Origin: Telopea speciosissima
Taxonomy: Eukaryota > Streptophyta > Magnoliopsida > Proteales > Proteaceae
Assembly: GCF_018873765.1 (NCBI RefSeq)
Contig: NC_057921.1
Location: 25,269,784 to 25,333,783, forward strand
Direction: 5' to 3'
DNA: 64,000 bases
The notes beneath the pieces were generated by a model, which saw only the letters and a list, made by a program, of their open reading frames with translations, did no database searches and had not been told where the DNA came from. The position numbers and the translations under genes are program-made. This document shows, piece after piece, positions 11,200 to 23,210 of the stretch (its first letter is position 1; each line of letters starts with the position of its first letter).

Positions 11200-13645
11200 T
11201 GTAATACCCGTGCCTAAAATACAGGGGTAATTTAGACTTTTCACCTTGTGTGCAGAATCTGTACCAGTGGTGGACCAATGAAGGGTGGAAATTTTGGTTG
11301 ATTAGCACACTAGAGGTATATACCTTACTAATATTTTATTAGTGTAGCATATGCTTGTTTAGTTATTTCCCCATGCATGATTATATGTAATTGTTATTTA
11401 AATAAATTTATTTCTAATCTTATTAATATATAAGTTGGTTAGTATAGTGGTTAGGATTTTATATTTAATAAAAGAGGTTTAAGGATCAATTCTAGATGGA
11501 AACAATTAAAATGTGATTTTTATATTTTTTTACCCTGGGCTTATGGGTGGGCCTAATTGATATACTAAGATAAAATATAAAAAAAAAACAACAGAAAAAG
11601 AAAACCGTGGGGGAAGAACTCAACCACGTGAAAGATATAGTGAAACCTAGAATCTAGGAAGAGAAAAACAAAATTAAAGAAGAAAAGGGATTCATCATAT
11701 TGCCACATTTTCTTCTTTGGAGTTTTATCCTTGCATTCTTTGGAGGTTTGAGAAGAGAGAAAGAGGAGCACTTTGTTGCTGCTACTACGAGTTTGTTCTG
11801 CAGATTTGTCTTGAAGAAATCATATAAAAGAGCAGGAGTAAGAGTGGAGTTGAATCTTTCAAAAATGGTATGTTGAATTACACCATGTTCCAATCAAATT
11901 TATGATATGCGACATAGGGGTAGACAAAGGTTAATGCTTAAAGTTGTATTAATAACTTTTCATGGATGAATACATCATGATTTTATAAGTATAATTGTAG
12001 CCTCATAATTTGGATCATGATTTCAAAACATTCAAATCCGGATTTGGGAAGTGATGAGAGAGAAATAGGATTTTTGCATGTGAAAGGTATTTTCTGTGTT
12101 GGACAGAATAGTAATTCGAAATCTTTCATATTATTAACCATATTTAGAAGTTGTTTCAAGGTTTGAAAAATTTATTACGGATGCATATATGAGTTTAAAT
12201 GATCTCCTAAAAATTTCATTAACTTTAAAATTTAATTGATATGCCAAATAATTCATGTACTCGGATAGGTTGCTGCCAGGGTAGTTTTCTGTACCCAAAT
12301 TTGACAATGAGAGAAGACATATTTAGAAAGGGTATTTTGGTATGAAATTTTTACTGTAACAACCTTTAGGAGTCTTCTAGCTATGCTCACTAGTTTGATC
12401 TTAATTGAATTTAAAAAAGGGAAGATATAAATTTTATAATTTAACAACTCAGATTCTATCTCAGTCAGAAACACTATTTTAAAGTGATTGGAGTGTTAAC
12501 TTGGTGAGTGTTTTGTGATGAGATTTATTTATGGTATTGAGATATGTGTGTTGTCTTCCAAGGAAACCAACAAAATTCACTTTTGAGTTACAAAAGTATT
12601 TTTTTTTTGTATTTTTCTTTCACTATGGCAGAACAGTGTTACAGCAGAATTTTGAGATCTAATGGTATAATATAGAATGAAGAGGGAAGGGATATATGCG
12701 TGATAAGATAGGGTTAAATAAAGAGTGATTCTGATACTGAATACCTATATACACATGTTTAAAGAGATGTGACTTGTTTGGGGGAGGATCATCAGAGAAT
12801 CAATGTGACCATTGAATTATATTGGCGTTGATGAGATCATTAATTTAGGAGTCATCAAGGTGAGTAAGACTACACAATTCCCTTATATATTATTTTCTAT
12901 AAATATTCATGATTTATTATTTTATGAGAAAATTATGATTTGAATGGTATGCATGATGTTCTAAACATGTTTTAAATTGAGACAATGCATGAATGATTTT
13001 ACTTTATGATTTGATTTCTTATCATTAAAGCATGGTGATTTAAGCATGATATTTAAAGTATGATGAGACCTATGATTTTATGGTTTTATGAACTATGGAT
13101 GAAATATTGTTGTTGGAATCCGACCCTTCCAATAGGGGGTTGTGTTGCTGAGATAGAATGTTGAGCACAGGAGTGAGGCAAGAGCGTAACATTAAGGACT
13201 TTGTTCTGGTTCCGGGAGCCAAGAGCTTGACGCTCGCATTTTCATTTTTGTAGGTATGTGAATCGGGGGGGGGGTGAGGCAAGAGCATACGTTAAGGAAC
13301 GTGTTTTCCCCGACATAGGAACATGGTATCTGGTTCTGTGACCCAAGAGCCTGAGTTCCTTCCCAGTGTTTGAATTGATATATTAATGAGATAGCAGTTC
13401 CACTTTCAAAACTATTATGAGTGAGAAAATTAACTATGGAATATGGATTGTGTTACATAGATTTTTTATGTTCTACAGGCATGATTTAAAATCTATTTTA
13501 TGATAAATTATATGATTTGAAATACTTCTTTTATCTTAAAAAGCATGTGTTTTATCGCTATTATGTGGATAGTGTTCCCCTCAATCGCTAAGCTTTCCCG
13601 AGCTTACCTCATAGTATTTTTCAGATGATGTTGTTGAGCAGGAGC
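11200..13645 (+). repeat. Element A 3' LTR, left piece
   Basis: Starts TGTAATACCCG after the purine tract and runs parallel to the 5' LTR until it is cut by element C after GGAGC (13641-13645). Relative to the 5' LTR it lacks the LINE insert and the purine-rich block at about 6700-7190. Confidence 0.85.
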
Positions 13646-15349
13646 TGTTTGAGTTAAAATAAAACCGCAAGCGTACGGATCAATCGTAGCTACGGGTCGA
13701 ACACGAGGAGATATACGCCACTCTATTTAACTAACTTAAAAGTAATGCAAAGTGAACCAAATTAAAGTGTTAAATTAAACTAATTAAACTAACGAAAATC
13801 GATGCATCCTAACTCATAAGCATCTAACAAAATTAAGGGATTAAATCGGCGTCCTAACACATGAGCATCTAACCTATCAAACTAAAGCAAATTGAAAGGA
13901 ATAAAAATATAGCCACACATACTAACCATATAAAAAGAAATAAGGGAATAAAAATGCATCCATAAACCACAACCATATAAAATTAAAATAAAAGAAATAG
14001 AGGGGGAAGAAGAAGAAGATAGAGAGAGATAGAGGAGATGGAGTATGAGATTGAGAGTTTAGATAGTAAAACCTGGATGTGCTTGCATGAATGTAATTGA
14101 AAAGCTTGAATACTTGCATAAACTTACCATGACCTCCTCTTCTAAATCTTCAAGTCTTGTCATCAACTTAAGAACTTAGACTAGAAGGCTTAAAACCTAA
14201 ACTAGAATTAAGAAATTACAACCCAATTGAAGACTTAAATTGAAATTAAAGCATAAACTATATCTATTATAACCATTAACTAAAAATCATAAAAGCAAAC
14301 TAGAACTTAGAAAAGCCAAAAATCACAAATTAGAAAGAGAAGAAGAGAAGAAATTTCACTAAGTGAATGAACAATTTTTACAAGAGAGGTGGGGGGTATT
14401 TATAGGTGGAAGAGAGGAGAAGATAGAAGATGGAAGTGTAGGAGAAATATTCCCTATGAAAAGAGAATATTCTCTTCTCTTTCCTCTTTTACATTGCCTT
14501 GAATCTTAAGAAAAAAGAAAAAAAAAAGAAAGAAGAAGAAGGGAAGATTGTTTACATAGACCTTCTATTTCTAGAAAAATAAACTTCCAATTCTAACAAG
14601 TGCTTCCTTTTCTTTGTAGATATCTTCTCTAAGCTATCAAATCAAAGCATCTTTGATTTTTCAACCTTCCATAGATGAGAAAATATAAATCTATCCCAAG
14701 TAGAATTCCAGAAGTGCCCTTGAGAAGTTGGAGGAGAGAGAGAGTAAAGGTGATGACTAAGATTCCTTCAAGAATAAATAAAATACCCATTCTGTCCTTC
14801 AAAAAACGTGGAGCATGGGGTGCTTATATAGGCCTCACCATTGTGTTCCTTGCGAAAAATCACCCAAAATAGACCCAAATTTCGTCCAATTCGGAGTTGG
14901 GGAGCCCAAGATATCTCAAGTTGAAGTTGGATTGTCCAGAGCCTTCCAAATGGAATCTTTCGGGTAAAGTAAAGTAACTTCTGATAATTGTGTTAAGGCC
15001 CCTGGAATTCAAACTTTCTCTTCACTTTGTTCCCGTCCGACTGTCAATAATTATAAATAAACCCCTGTACACCATTTTCGTGCGTCGTTACGGAAACGGC
15101 CATAACTTCTTCGTTTCAACTTGGAATCAAGTGTCGTTTGAACCGTTGCGAAGCTGACTCGATGGGCTATGCATCCATACTATTAACACCTCGAAAAAGC
15201 TTAAAAACATCTATTTAGCATCATCTCCTTCATTTTCACAATAATTCACCTAAACCCTGAAAAGCACAAGAAAGCACCGAGTAACTCTGTCCAATGTGAT
15301 AAAATGTATGCTTTATGCCCTAAGATTTCACACATAAATGTGCTCATCA
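13646..15349 (-). repeat. Element C 3' LTR (complete, 1704 bp)
   Basis: On the minus strand it begins TGATGAGCACATTTATGTGT and ends ...ACTCAAACA. It is highly similar by eye to 21101-22744, but also carries about 80 bases at its 13646 end that the other copy lacks. The conserved block CCGTACGCTTGC near that end recurs in the other Athila-type LTRs of this window. Confidence 0.88.
14397..14404 (-). promoter_or_regulatory. Likely LTR TATA box, element C 3' LTR
   Basis: Minus-strand TATAAATA in the LTR middle, preserved at the matching place of the other LTR (21779-21786). Position inside the LTR fits an RNA polymerase II promoter; no transcript data are available. Confidence 0.5.
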
Positions 15350-15842
15350 GATTCCCCCACACTTGAACGTTACTTGTCCTCAAGTAAAGCAAAAGATAAA
15401 CTAATCTAGAATGCAAAAAAAAAAATCCTAACTCACTTTCGTAGGAATCACGGTTGCACTTAGCATGTGCAACAAGCCTTTCAACCCCTAGGTTACCCCT
15501 AGTGGACGAGTTGTGTCTTGTGGGTGTTAGGAGTGAATATACACCCAAAATTCAATAAATCAAAAAGAATGATGTAAATTTTTCTCATGGCATAAGTAAG
15601 ATAGGGCACACAATCTCAAAGAAATACTCAACTAAAGATTAAGGAGCCAAAGGTTCCCCCACACTTGAATTTTATCACCTCACATCAATTCAAGTAACAA
15701 GCATGCATCAAGGTCAAGGGATCTCCTCATATTTTCTAAACACTACTCACCTTCAAGTAAACCACTCATAGCACTGATGGAACCAAAGACTTAGGCATTG
15801 AATATTTTTGACCATACTTTCTTTTCCAGGCATTAAGCCAAA

Positions 15843-15873
<31 letters not shown>

Positions 15874-16551
15874 CTTTCTCAACAACAAACTCTTTTTCTA
15901 CTCTACTACTGTTCTCTGAATGACATGGTGGAGCATACACCAGACACCCAAATACTTGGTAGCTTTGCTTTTTGCATGTATCCATAAGACATTGAGACAT
16001 TGATGCAAGAGTTTTTTTTTTTTTTTTTTTTTTTTGAGTTTCCTTCCAAGGAATTTCGATCAAGTCACCCTGCTTCATGAGGCAAAGTGCCCTGTCTAGT
16101 CCCAAGGAATTCCACTTTTCTTTCTGTTTCTCTCTCTCTTTTTTTTTTTTCCATTCACTTTCACTTTCATGCCTTGCCACAAACAAATTGGTCTCAACTA
16201 CTAGCCAAAAGATCAAAGGGGTCCATAAACACATAGAGGAATCTAACCATCACATGAAGTAGCACTCATATTTTCAAACTCAATCCCTATCATCGGATAC
16301 AAACCAACTACCATCCTTGAAAAGAGATTTTTTTATTATTTCGCATGCTAGGAGGGCACCTAATTCCCTCTCACTCTCGCTTTGCAAATCGAAGAGACTT
16401 ATGCACATAACCAAAAACTATCGCTACAATCAAAATTCATAAAATTCACAATTAAAGTCCAACACACCCCTCCATATTTAATTCATGCAGTGTCCTCAAT
16501 GCATGCAGAAAAGAAAGAATAAGGACAAGGGAGGGGATATATACTAGGATA
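15350..16551 (-). other. Element C 3' noncoding region and polypurine tract
   Basis: The minus strand has AAGTGTGGGGGAAT at 15350-15364 directly before the LTR, the plus-strand primer. A segment of about 80 bases at 15420-15505 is nearly identical, in reverse complement, to 30290-30372 of element B. Long T runs on the plus strand (about 15843-15873, 16013-16035, 16139-16150) interrupt the region. No env-like ORF is readable. Confidence 0.75.
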
Positions 16552-16552
16552 T

Positions 16553-17207
16553 CAGGGGTCAAGGTAAAGAGGCTCATGGAGATCCATGACCTCTTCTTCA
16601 ACTGGAGTAGGCATCTCTATGTACGGCTTCAATCTTTGGCCATTGACCTTGAAAGTAACTCCTGTACTTGGATTGAGGACTTCAACAGCCCCATGAGGAT
16701 AAACTTTTTGAACAATATAGGGGCCATCCCATCTAGAACGCAGCTTACCTGAAAAGATATGCAAACGAGAATTGTACAACAAAACATTCTAGCCTACCTC
16801 AAAAGATTTTCTCAAAATGTGCCTATCATGGAAAGCCTTGGTTTTTTCCTTGTAAATCTGGGCATTCTCATATGCCTCATTCCTAAGCTCAGGGGTCAAG
16901 GTAAAGAGGCTCATGGAGATCCATGACCTCTTCTTCAACTGGAGTAGGCATCTCTATGTACGGCTTCAATCTTTGGCCATTGACCTTGAAAGTAACTCAT
17001 ACTGGATTGAGGACTTACCCCATGAGGATAAACTTTTGAACAATATAGGGTCATCCATCTAGAGACTTACGAAAGATATGCAAGCGAGAATTGTACAACA
17101 AAACATTCTAGCCTACCTCAAAAGATTTTCTCAAAATGTGCCTATCATGGAAAGCCTTGGTTTTTCCTTGTAAATCCGGGCATTCTCATATGCCTCATTC
17201 CTAAGCT
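16553..17207 (-). repeat. Tandem duplication of the integrase C-terminus, second copy eroded
   Basis: The 337-bp unit at 16553-16889 is repeated at 16890-17207, both starting CAGGGGTCAAGGTAAAGAGG. The second copy is about 19 bases shorter through many separate one- to eight-base losses, one of which breaks the integrase frame near 17160. The first copy encodes the expected C-terminal integrase end ([20 protein letters not shown]). Both copies share a TAG in the same codon. Confidence 0.85.
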
Positions 17208-18918
17208 CTTCCAACTTAGATAGTTGGAGTTTCCTATGGGCACACTGCGGTCGTAGGTCAAAGTTAAGCTTCTTGATAGCCCAAAAGGCCTTGTGTTCAA
17301 TCTCTACAGGTAAGTGACATGCCTTTCCATACACCAGACGGTGCGGAGATTGACCAAGATCGGTCTTAAAGGCTGTCCTATGGGCCCACAACGCATCTAC
17401 CAACCGGTTAGACCAATCCTTGCGGTTCGGGTTGATGGTTTTCTCAAGAATTTGCTTGATCTGCCTATTTGAAACCTCAACCTGGCCACTGGTCTGGGGA
17501 TGGTAGGGTGTGGCCAACTTATGGATGACACCATACTTTTTCATGAGGGCCTCAAAAGGCCGATTACAAAAATGCTTGCCCCGATCACTAATGATAGCTC
17601 GGGGAGTACCAAAACGGGAGAAGATGTTCTCCTTCAGAAATTTCACAACCACCTTGTGATCATTGGTCTTACAAGCAACTGCCTCAATCCATTTGGACAC
17701 ATAGTCCACAGCAAGTAATATGTACAGGTTACCAAAAGAGTTAGGGAAAGGCCCCATGAAATCAATACCCCATACATCAAACACCTCAACCACCAGAATT
17801 AGGTTGAGGGGCATCATATTTCTCTTAGTAAGACACCCTAAGGATTGGGATGAAGAACATGCCCTGCAATAAGTAAAAGCATATTTAAACAGACTAGGCC
17901 AATAAAATCCACACTGTAAAACTTTGGCCGCAGTCTTATTAGGCCCAAAATGGCCTCCATAAGCCTGATCATGGCAAAAAGATAAGATAGATTGTTGCTC
18001 ATGATCAGGGACACATCTCCGGATTACTTGATCCGGACAGGTCTTAAAAAGATAAGGATCATCCCAAAAGAAATACTTAACTTGTGAAAAAAAACGATTC
18101 TTATCTTGGGTGGACCAATGTGCAGGTGTCACACCCGTAACCAGATAATTAACAATGTCAGCAAACCAAGGTTCACTAGACACTGCCATCAGATACTCAT
18201 CAGAAAAATTCTCGTTGACTGGAGAATCAACAGTCAAGGAATTAGGCAGCCGGGATAGATGGTCTGCAACCAAATTTTCACACCCTTTCTTATCCCTAAT
18301 TTTAAGATCAAATTTTTGTAACAAAAGAACCCACCTAAGAAGGCGAGCCTTGGCATCTTTCTTCTGCACAAGATATTTGACAGCTGCATGGTCAGTATAA
18401 ACAATCACATGTGATCCAACTAAGTAGGGCCTAAACTTCTCTAAAGCAAACACAACAGCTAAAAATTCTTTCTCAGTGGTGGTATAATTAAGTTGTGCAT
18501 TATTAAGAGTCCTACTTGCATAATAAGTCACATGGGGCAATTTGTTGATTATTTGCCCAAGAACAGCCCCTATAGCAAAATCAGAGGCATCACACATAAG
18601 CTCAAATGAAACTGTCCAAGTTGGAGTTTGAATAATGGGGGCTGAGGTCAAAGCTTTTTTCAATTGCTCAAAACTATCATCACACTCAGAAGAGAAATCA
18701 AATGGGCAGTCCTTTGCCAAAAGAGAAGTGAGAGGTCTAGCTATCTGGCTAAAGTCCTTGATGAATCTCCTGTAAAAACCTGCATGGCCAAGAAAAGATC
18801 TAATGTCCTTCACACTCTTGGGTGGTTGTAAATTGGCAATAAGGTCCACCTTAGATCTATCAACCTTGATCCCTTCTTTGGACACAATGTGACCAAGAAC
18901 TATACCTTGCTTTACCAT
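17131..18918 (-). pseudogene. Element C RT C-terminus, RNase H and integrase
   Basis: This 595-codon open stretch continues the RT in the same frame after one TAG. Residues 1-75 are the RT connection ([13 protein letters not shown]). RNase H follows at about 100-230 ([33 protein letters not shown]). The integrase zinc domain is at about 305-365 ([18 protein letters not shown]), and the catalytic core at about 375-500 with [19 protein letters not shown] and [14 protein letters not shown], so D, D and E are all present. It ends early at the frameshift inside the eroded duplicate. The domain set would complete reverse transcription and insertion. Apart from the nonsense and frameshift damage it is well preserved. 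Confidence 0.88.
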
Positions 18919-18933
18919 GAAGTGGCACTTCTC

Positions 18934-20900
18934 CTAATTCAGGACCAAGTTCTTTTCTATACATCTTTTAAGAACCAAAGAGAGATGATGCAAGCAATTA
19001 GAAAAAGTAGAGTCATGAATAGAAAAATCATCCATAAACACCTCTAGGAAGTGCTCTACCATATCAGAAAAGATACTCATCATGCACCTTTGGAATGTAG
19101 CAGGGGCATTGCAAAGCCCAAAAGGCATACGCCGGTAAGCAAATGTTCCATAAGGGCATGTGAAAGTGGTCTTGTGTTGGTCCTCTAGAGCAATAGGAAT
19201 TTGGTTATAGCCTGCATAACCATCAAGAAAACAATAATATTCATGGCCAGCTAGTCTCTCTAACATCTGATCAATAAAAGGCAAGGGGAAGTGGTCCTTC
19301 CAAGTTGCCGCATTCAATTTTCTATAGTCAATGCACACTCTCCATCCCGTTTGGATACGGATTGGAATCAACTCATTATTGGCATTCTCAACTACAGTGA
19401 CTCCTCCTTTCTTAGGCACAACCTGCATAGGACTCACCCATTGGCTATTAGAAATAGGATAAATGATGCCATGATCTAGGCATTTTAGGATCTCTTTCTT
19501 GATTATCTCTTTTATCACAAGATTAGCCCTCCTTTGGGGTTCCCTAGAAGGTTTGGAACTCTCCATCAGATGTATATAATGTTGAACAATGGAGGGGCTA
19601 ATACCTTTGATGTCAGACATGGTCCAACCTATGGCTTCCTTATGGTCCTTTAGAAGCTTAATCAACTCTTCTTCCTGAATAGAAGTCAAATCAGAAGCAA
19701 TAATAACAGGAAGAGTATGATCATGTCCTAAGAAGGCATACTTGAGGTTGGAGGGCAATGCCTTCAACTCTAATGTGGGGGGCTCAATAATAGAGGATTT
19801 GGGAATGGAAGTGGATAGGGGTCCAAGGGGCTCCAAAGGTGGTTGGATGCTCCAGACCTCAAATAAGGGAGTATCATCAACACCCTCCAATTCCTGCATA
19901 CATTCTTGAAATCCCGAATCAAAATCAATCTCAAAGAACATATCAATATCATCGGGAAATCCTTGAAGCATATGCACCTCTTCATCCATGTCAGGTTGCT
20001 TGCCCAACCTAAACACATTGAAGTCAATAGAAGTATTTCCAAAAGATAATTTCATGAGACCATTCCTGCAATTGATTAAAGTATTACTGGTAGCTAGGAA
20101 TGGTCTACCTAATATGATTGAGATTTGGTCCTTGAAGTTGGCAGTGGGTTGGGTATCTAAAACAGTAAAATCCATAGGAAAAATAAATTTCCCAACCTTC
20201 AACAGGACATCCTCAATCATTCCCTTAGAAACTTTAACCGACCGATCTGCAAGTTGAAGAGTAATTTTGGTTGGTTTTAGTTCTCCCAATCCCAGTTGTT
20301 GGTAGACATAAAAGGGTAAGAGGTTCACACTTGCACCAAGGTCCAATAAGGCATGATCAATAGTGGTATGGCCTATAGTGCAAAAGATGGTGGGGCTTCC
20401 AGGATCCTTATGCTTGGCTGCTACTGGCTGTGAGATTAGAGAACTAATGTTAGCAGCCAAGAATGCCTTTTTGGGCACATTGGTGGTCCGCTTTTGGGTG
20501 CATAAGTCTTTGAGGACTTTAGCATAAGCGGCGATCTGGGCAATAGCATCCAACAAGGGGATATTCACCTAAACCTGTTAGAACACATCCAATATCTTCT
20601 CCACAGAAGGAGACTTCTTGCTAACCAACCTATTTGGGAAAGGGGCAGGTGGGGAATAAATTCTTTCAGGGTTGGTCTTTTTAACTTCCTCAACAGAATC
20701 CTCTTTGGTTTTCTCAACCAAATCATCTGGTATATCTTTAGGTTCATCAGACGAACCTGGAACAGTAGGCACTTCAATGGCCTCTTTAGAAGGGGGAGAG
20801 TCAACAGGAATATGAGATGGTAAAGACTGAGGTACACTAGCCTATTGATACTCACGGCCACTCCTTAAAGCATAAACAACATTTACCTGTCTGGAGGGCC
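18934..20900 (-). pseudogene. Element C gag C-terminus, protease and reverse transcriptase
   Basis: Going down from about 20900, the stretch YALRSGREYQ is the gag C-terminal marker. Then come two stops, TAA (20578-20580) and TAG (20569-20571), and an open frame from 20568. The protease motif LLDLGASVNLLP has its aspartate at 20341-20343, and ILGRPFLATSNT follows. RT shows CIDYRKLNAATW, GYNQIPIA and the catalytic F-M-D-D at 19027-19038. The frame stops at a TAG (18934-18936) where relatives have tryptophan, and continues in frame below. Most of gag, including any zinc knuckle, is deleted. Confidence 0.85.
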
Positions 20901-20902
20901 CT

Positions 20903-21100
20903 TGGCGCCGTTGCCGGGGAGATTATTGTCCATTTTATTTATCTGATTTTTAAGTAGTTCGAAGTGTTTTAGTTTATTATTTTCTCTTCTTTTTTTTGAA
21001 AAAAAAAAATAGTTTTTGAAAACCTCTTCTTGTTTCTCTTTTGTTTCAAATAGTGTGCGCCCAATCTAAAATCCTTCATATGCTTCAACCCTCCATCTTT
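20903..21100 (+). other. Element C primer-binding site and leader in inverted orientation
   Basis: The plus strand carries TGGCGCCGTTGCCGGGGA at about 20907, the PBS type of Athila/Tat elements. It is followed by an AT-rich leader-like stretch (TGATTTTTAAGTAGTTCG). The rest of element C reads on the minus strand, so this segment is inverted. It separates the truncated gag from the 5' LTR, which lacks about 80 bases at this edge. Confidence 0.75.
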
Positions 21101-22744
21101 TGGTGTCTTAACTAACTTAAAAGTAATGCAAAGTGAACCAAATTAAAGTGTTAAATTAAACTAATTAAACTAACGAAAATCAATGCATCCTAACTCATAA
21201 GCATCTAACAAAATTAAGGGATTAAAATCGACGTCCTAACACATGAGCATCTAACCTATCAAACTAAAGCAAATTGAAAGGAATAAAAATACAACCACAC
21301 ATACTAACCATATAAAAAGAAATAAGGGAATAAAAATTCATCCATAAACCACAACCATATAAAATTAAAATAAAAGAAATAGAGGGGGAAGAAGAAGAAG
21401 ATAGAGAGAGATAGAGGAGATGGAGAATGAGATTGAGAGTTTAGATAGTAAAACCTGGATGTGCTTGCATGAATGTCATTGAAAAGCTTGAATACTTGCA
21501 TAAACTTACCATGACCTCCTCTTCTAAATCTTCAAGTCTTGTCATCAACTTAAGAACTTAGACTAGAAGGCTTAAAACCTAAACTAGAATTAAGAAATTA
21601 CAACCCAATTGAAGACTTAAATTGAAATTAAAGCATAAACTAAACCTATTATAACCATTAACTAAAAATCATAAAAGCAAACTAGAACTTAGAAAAGCCA
21701 AAAATCACAAATTAGAAGGAGAAGAAGAGAAGAAATTTTACTAAGTGAATGAGCAATTTTTACAAGAGAGGTAGGGGGTATTTATAGGTGGAAGAGAGGA
21801 GAAGAGAGGAGAAGAGAGAAGATGGAAGTGTAGGAGAAATATTCCCTAAGAAAAGAGAATATTCTCTTTTCTTTCCTCTTTTACAATGCCTTGAATCCTA
21901 AGAAAAAAGAAAAAAAAAAAACAAAGAAGAAGAAGGGAAGATTGTTTACATAGACCTTCTATTTCTAGAAAAATAAACTTCCAATTCTAACAAGTGCTTC
22001 CTTTTCTTTGTAGATATCTTCTCCAAGCAATCAAATCAAAGCATCTTTGATTTTTCAACCTTCCATAGATGAGAAAATATAAATCTATCCCAATTAGAAT
22101 TTCAGAAGTGCTCTTGAGAAGTTGGAGAAGAGAGAGAGTAAGGGTGATGACTAGGATTCCTTCAAGAATAAATAAAATACTCATTCTGTCCTTCAAAAAA
22201 CGTGGAGCATGGGGTGCTTATATAGGCCTCACCATTGTGTTCCTTGCGAAAAATCACCCAAAATAGACCCAAATTTCGTCCAATTCGGAGTTGGGGAGCC
22301 CAAGATATCTCAAGTTGAAGTTGGACTGTCCAGAGCCTTCCAAATGGAATCTTTCGGGTACAGTAAAGTAACTTCTGATAATTTTATTAAGGCCCCTGTA
22401 ATTTGAACTTCCGCTTCACTTTGTCCCCGTCCGACTGTCAATAATTATAAATAAACCCCTATACACCATTTTCGCGCGTTGTTACGGAAACGGCCATAAC
22501 TTCTTCGTTTCAACTTGGAATCAAGTGTCGTTTGAACCGTTGCGAAGCTGACTCGATGGGCTATGCATCCATACTATTAACTCCTCGAAAAAAACTTTAA
22601 ATTATCTCCTTAGCATCATCTCCTCCATTTTCATAATAATTCACCTAAACCTTGAAAAGCACAAGAAAGCACCGAGTAACTCTGTCCAATGTGGTAAAAT
22701 GTATACTTTATGCCCTAAGATTTCACACATAAATGTGCTCATCA
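21101..22744 (-). repeat. Element C 5' LTR (inner edge truncated)
   Basis: Matches 13725-15349 with few differences by eye. The inner about 80 bases of the intact copy (with CCGTACGCTTGC) are missing here. The outer end reads TGATGAGCAC on the minus strand and abuts the GGAGC duplication. A minus-strand TATAAATA is at 21779-21786. Confidence 0.85.
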
Positions 22745-22749
22745 GGAGC

Positions 22750-23205
22750 CATGCCAATGCAATGAGTGTTTGGTGAATGTTGAGGATGATGGTGATACTA
22801 TGGAAAGGGATTATATTGAACCAGTTGAAGAGGATCTCTGAAGACTTTGATTTAGCATTGATGATTTTATTTGTTTTAGTTTGAACAGATTGAAATTTGA
22901 TAGCATTTGGAGTTTTAAGATGATACTAATTTTTAGCTTTGAATTTTCAAAGGTTGTACTAGAGATTTAGTAGTTACTTTTATCTTTACTTTGTGGTGCG
23001 ACCAGCATAATGAACCATAGATTTTCAGATTCTAATGAGATTTATTGATAGTTAAGACTTCCGTTGTATTTATTTTAAGACTTGATAATGTGAGATGATC
23101 TTTTGAGATGATTGGTGGTTTATCATTGTTCACGATCATAACCCGTATTTCGATCTTGGTTATCATAATGACCCGTACTCCTAGGGTGGGTTTTGGGGCG
23201 TTACA
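22750..23205 (+). repeat. Element A 3' LTR, right piece
   Basis: Continues the LTR of A after element C, matching 9164-9619 of the 5' LTR (CATGCCAATGCAATGA... to ...GTTACA). Followed by ACCTT, the target duplication of A. Confidence 0.88.
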
Positions 23206-23210
23206 ACCTT

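Larger units (their letters stand above)
13646..22744 (-). mobile_element. Element C: Athila/Tat-like Ty3/gypsy element, minus strand, nearly complete pol
   Basis: Termini on the plus strand are TGTTTGAG (13646) and CTCATCA (22744), flanked by GGAGC at 13641-13645 and 22745-22749. The uninterrupted 5' LTR of A provides the empty site. Reading on the minus strand the order is 5' LTR, remnant gag, protease, RT, RNase H, integrase, long 3' noncoding region, purine tract, 3' LTR. Gag and its leader are mostly lost and replaced by an inverted PBS segment. The closest group by motifs is Athila/Tat. Confidence 0.88.
5206..23205 (+). mobile_element. Element A: long-LTR noncoding retrotransposon (LARD-like) nested in the LTR of T
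   Basis: Direct LTRs begin TATAATACCCG (5206, TG mutated to TA) and TGTAATACCCG (11200) and end ...GTTACA (9619) and ...GTTACA (23205). Flanking duplication is ACCTT at 5201-5205 and 23206-23210. A tRNA-Met-type PBS (TGGTATCAGAGCC) follows the left LTR and a purine tract precedes the right LTR. Without later insertions the LTRs are about 3.4 and 2.9 kb and the internal region only 1.58 kb. No usable ORF remains, so it must have been mobilised in trans. Two later insertions, a LINE and element C, sit in its LTRs. Confidence 0.85.

Noticed and set aside
15833..16234. 133-codon minus-strand ORF rich in lysine
   Set aside because: The lysines come from long A/T runs in a noncoding region; no motif.
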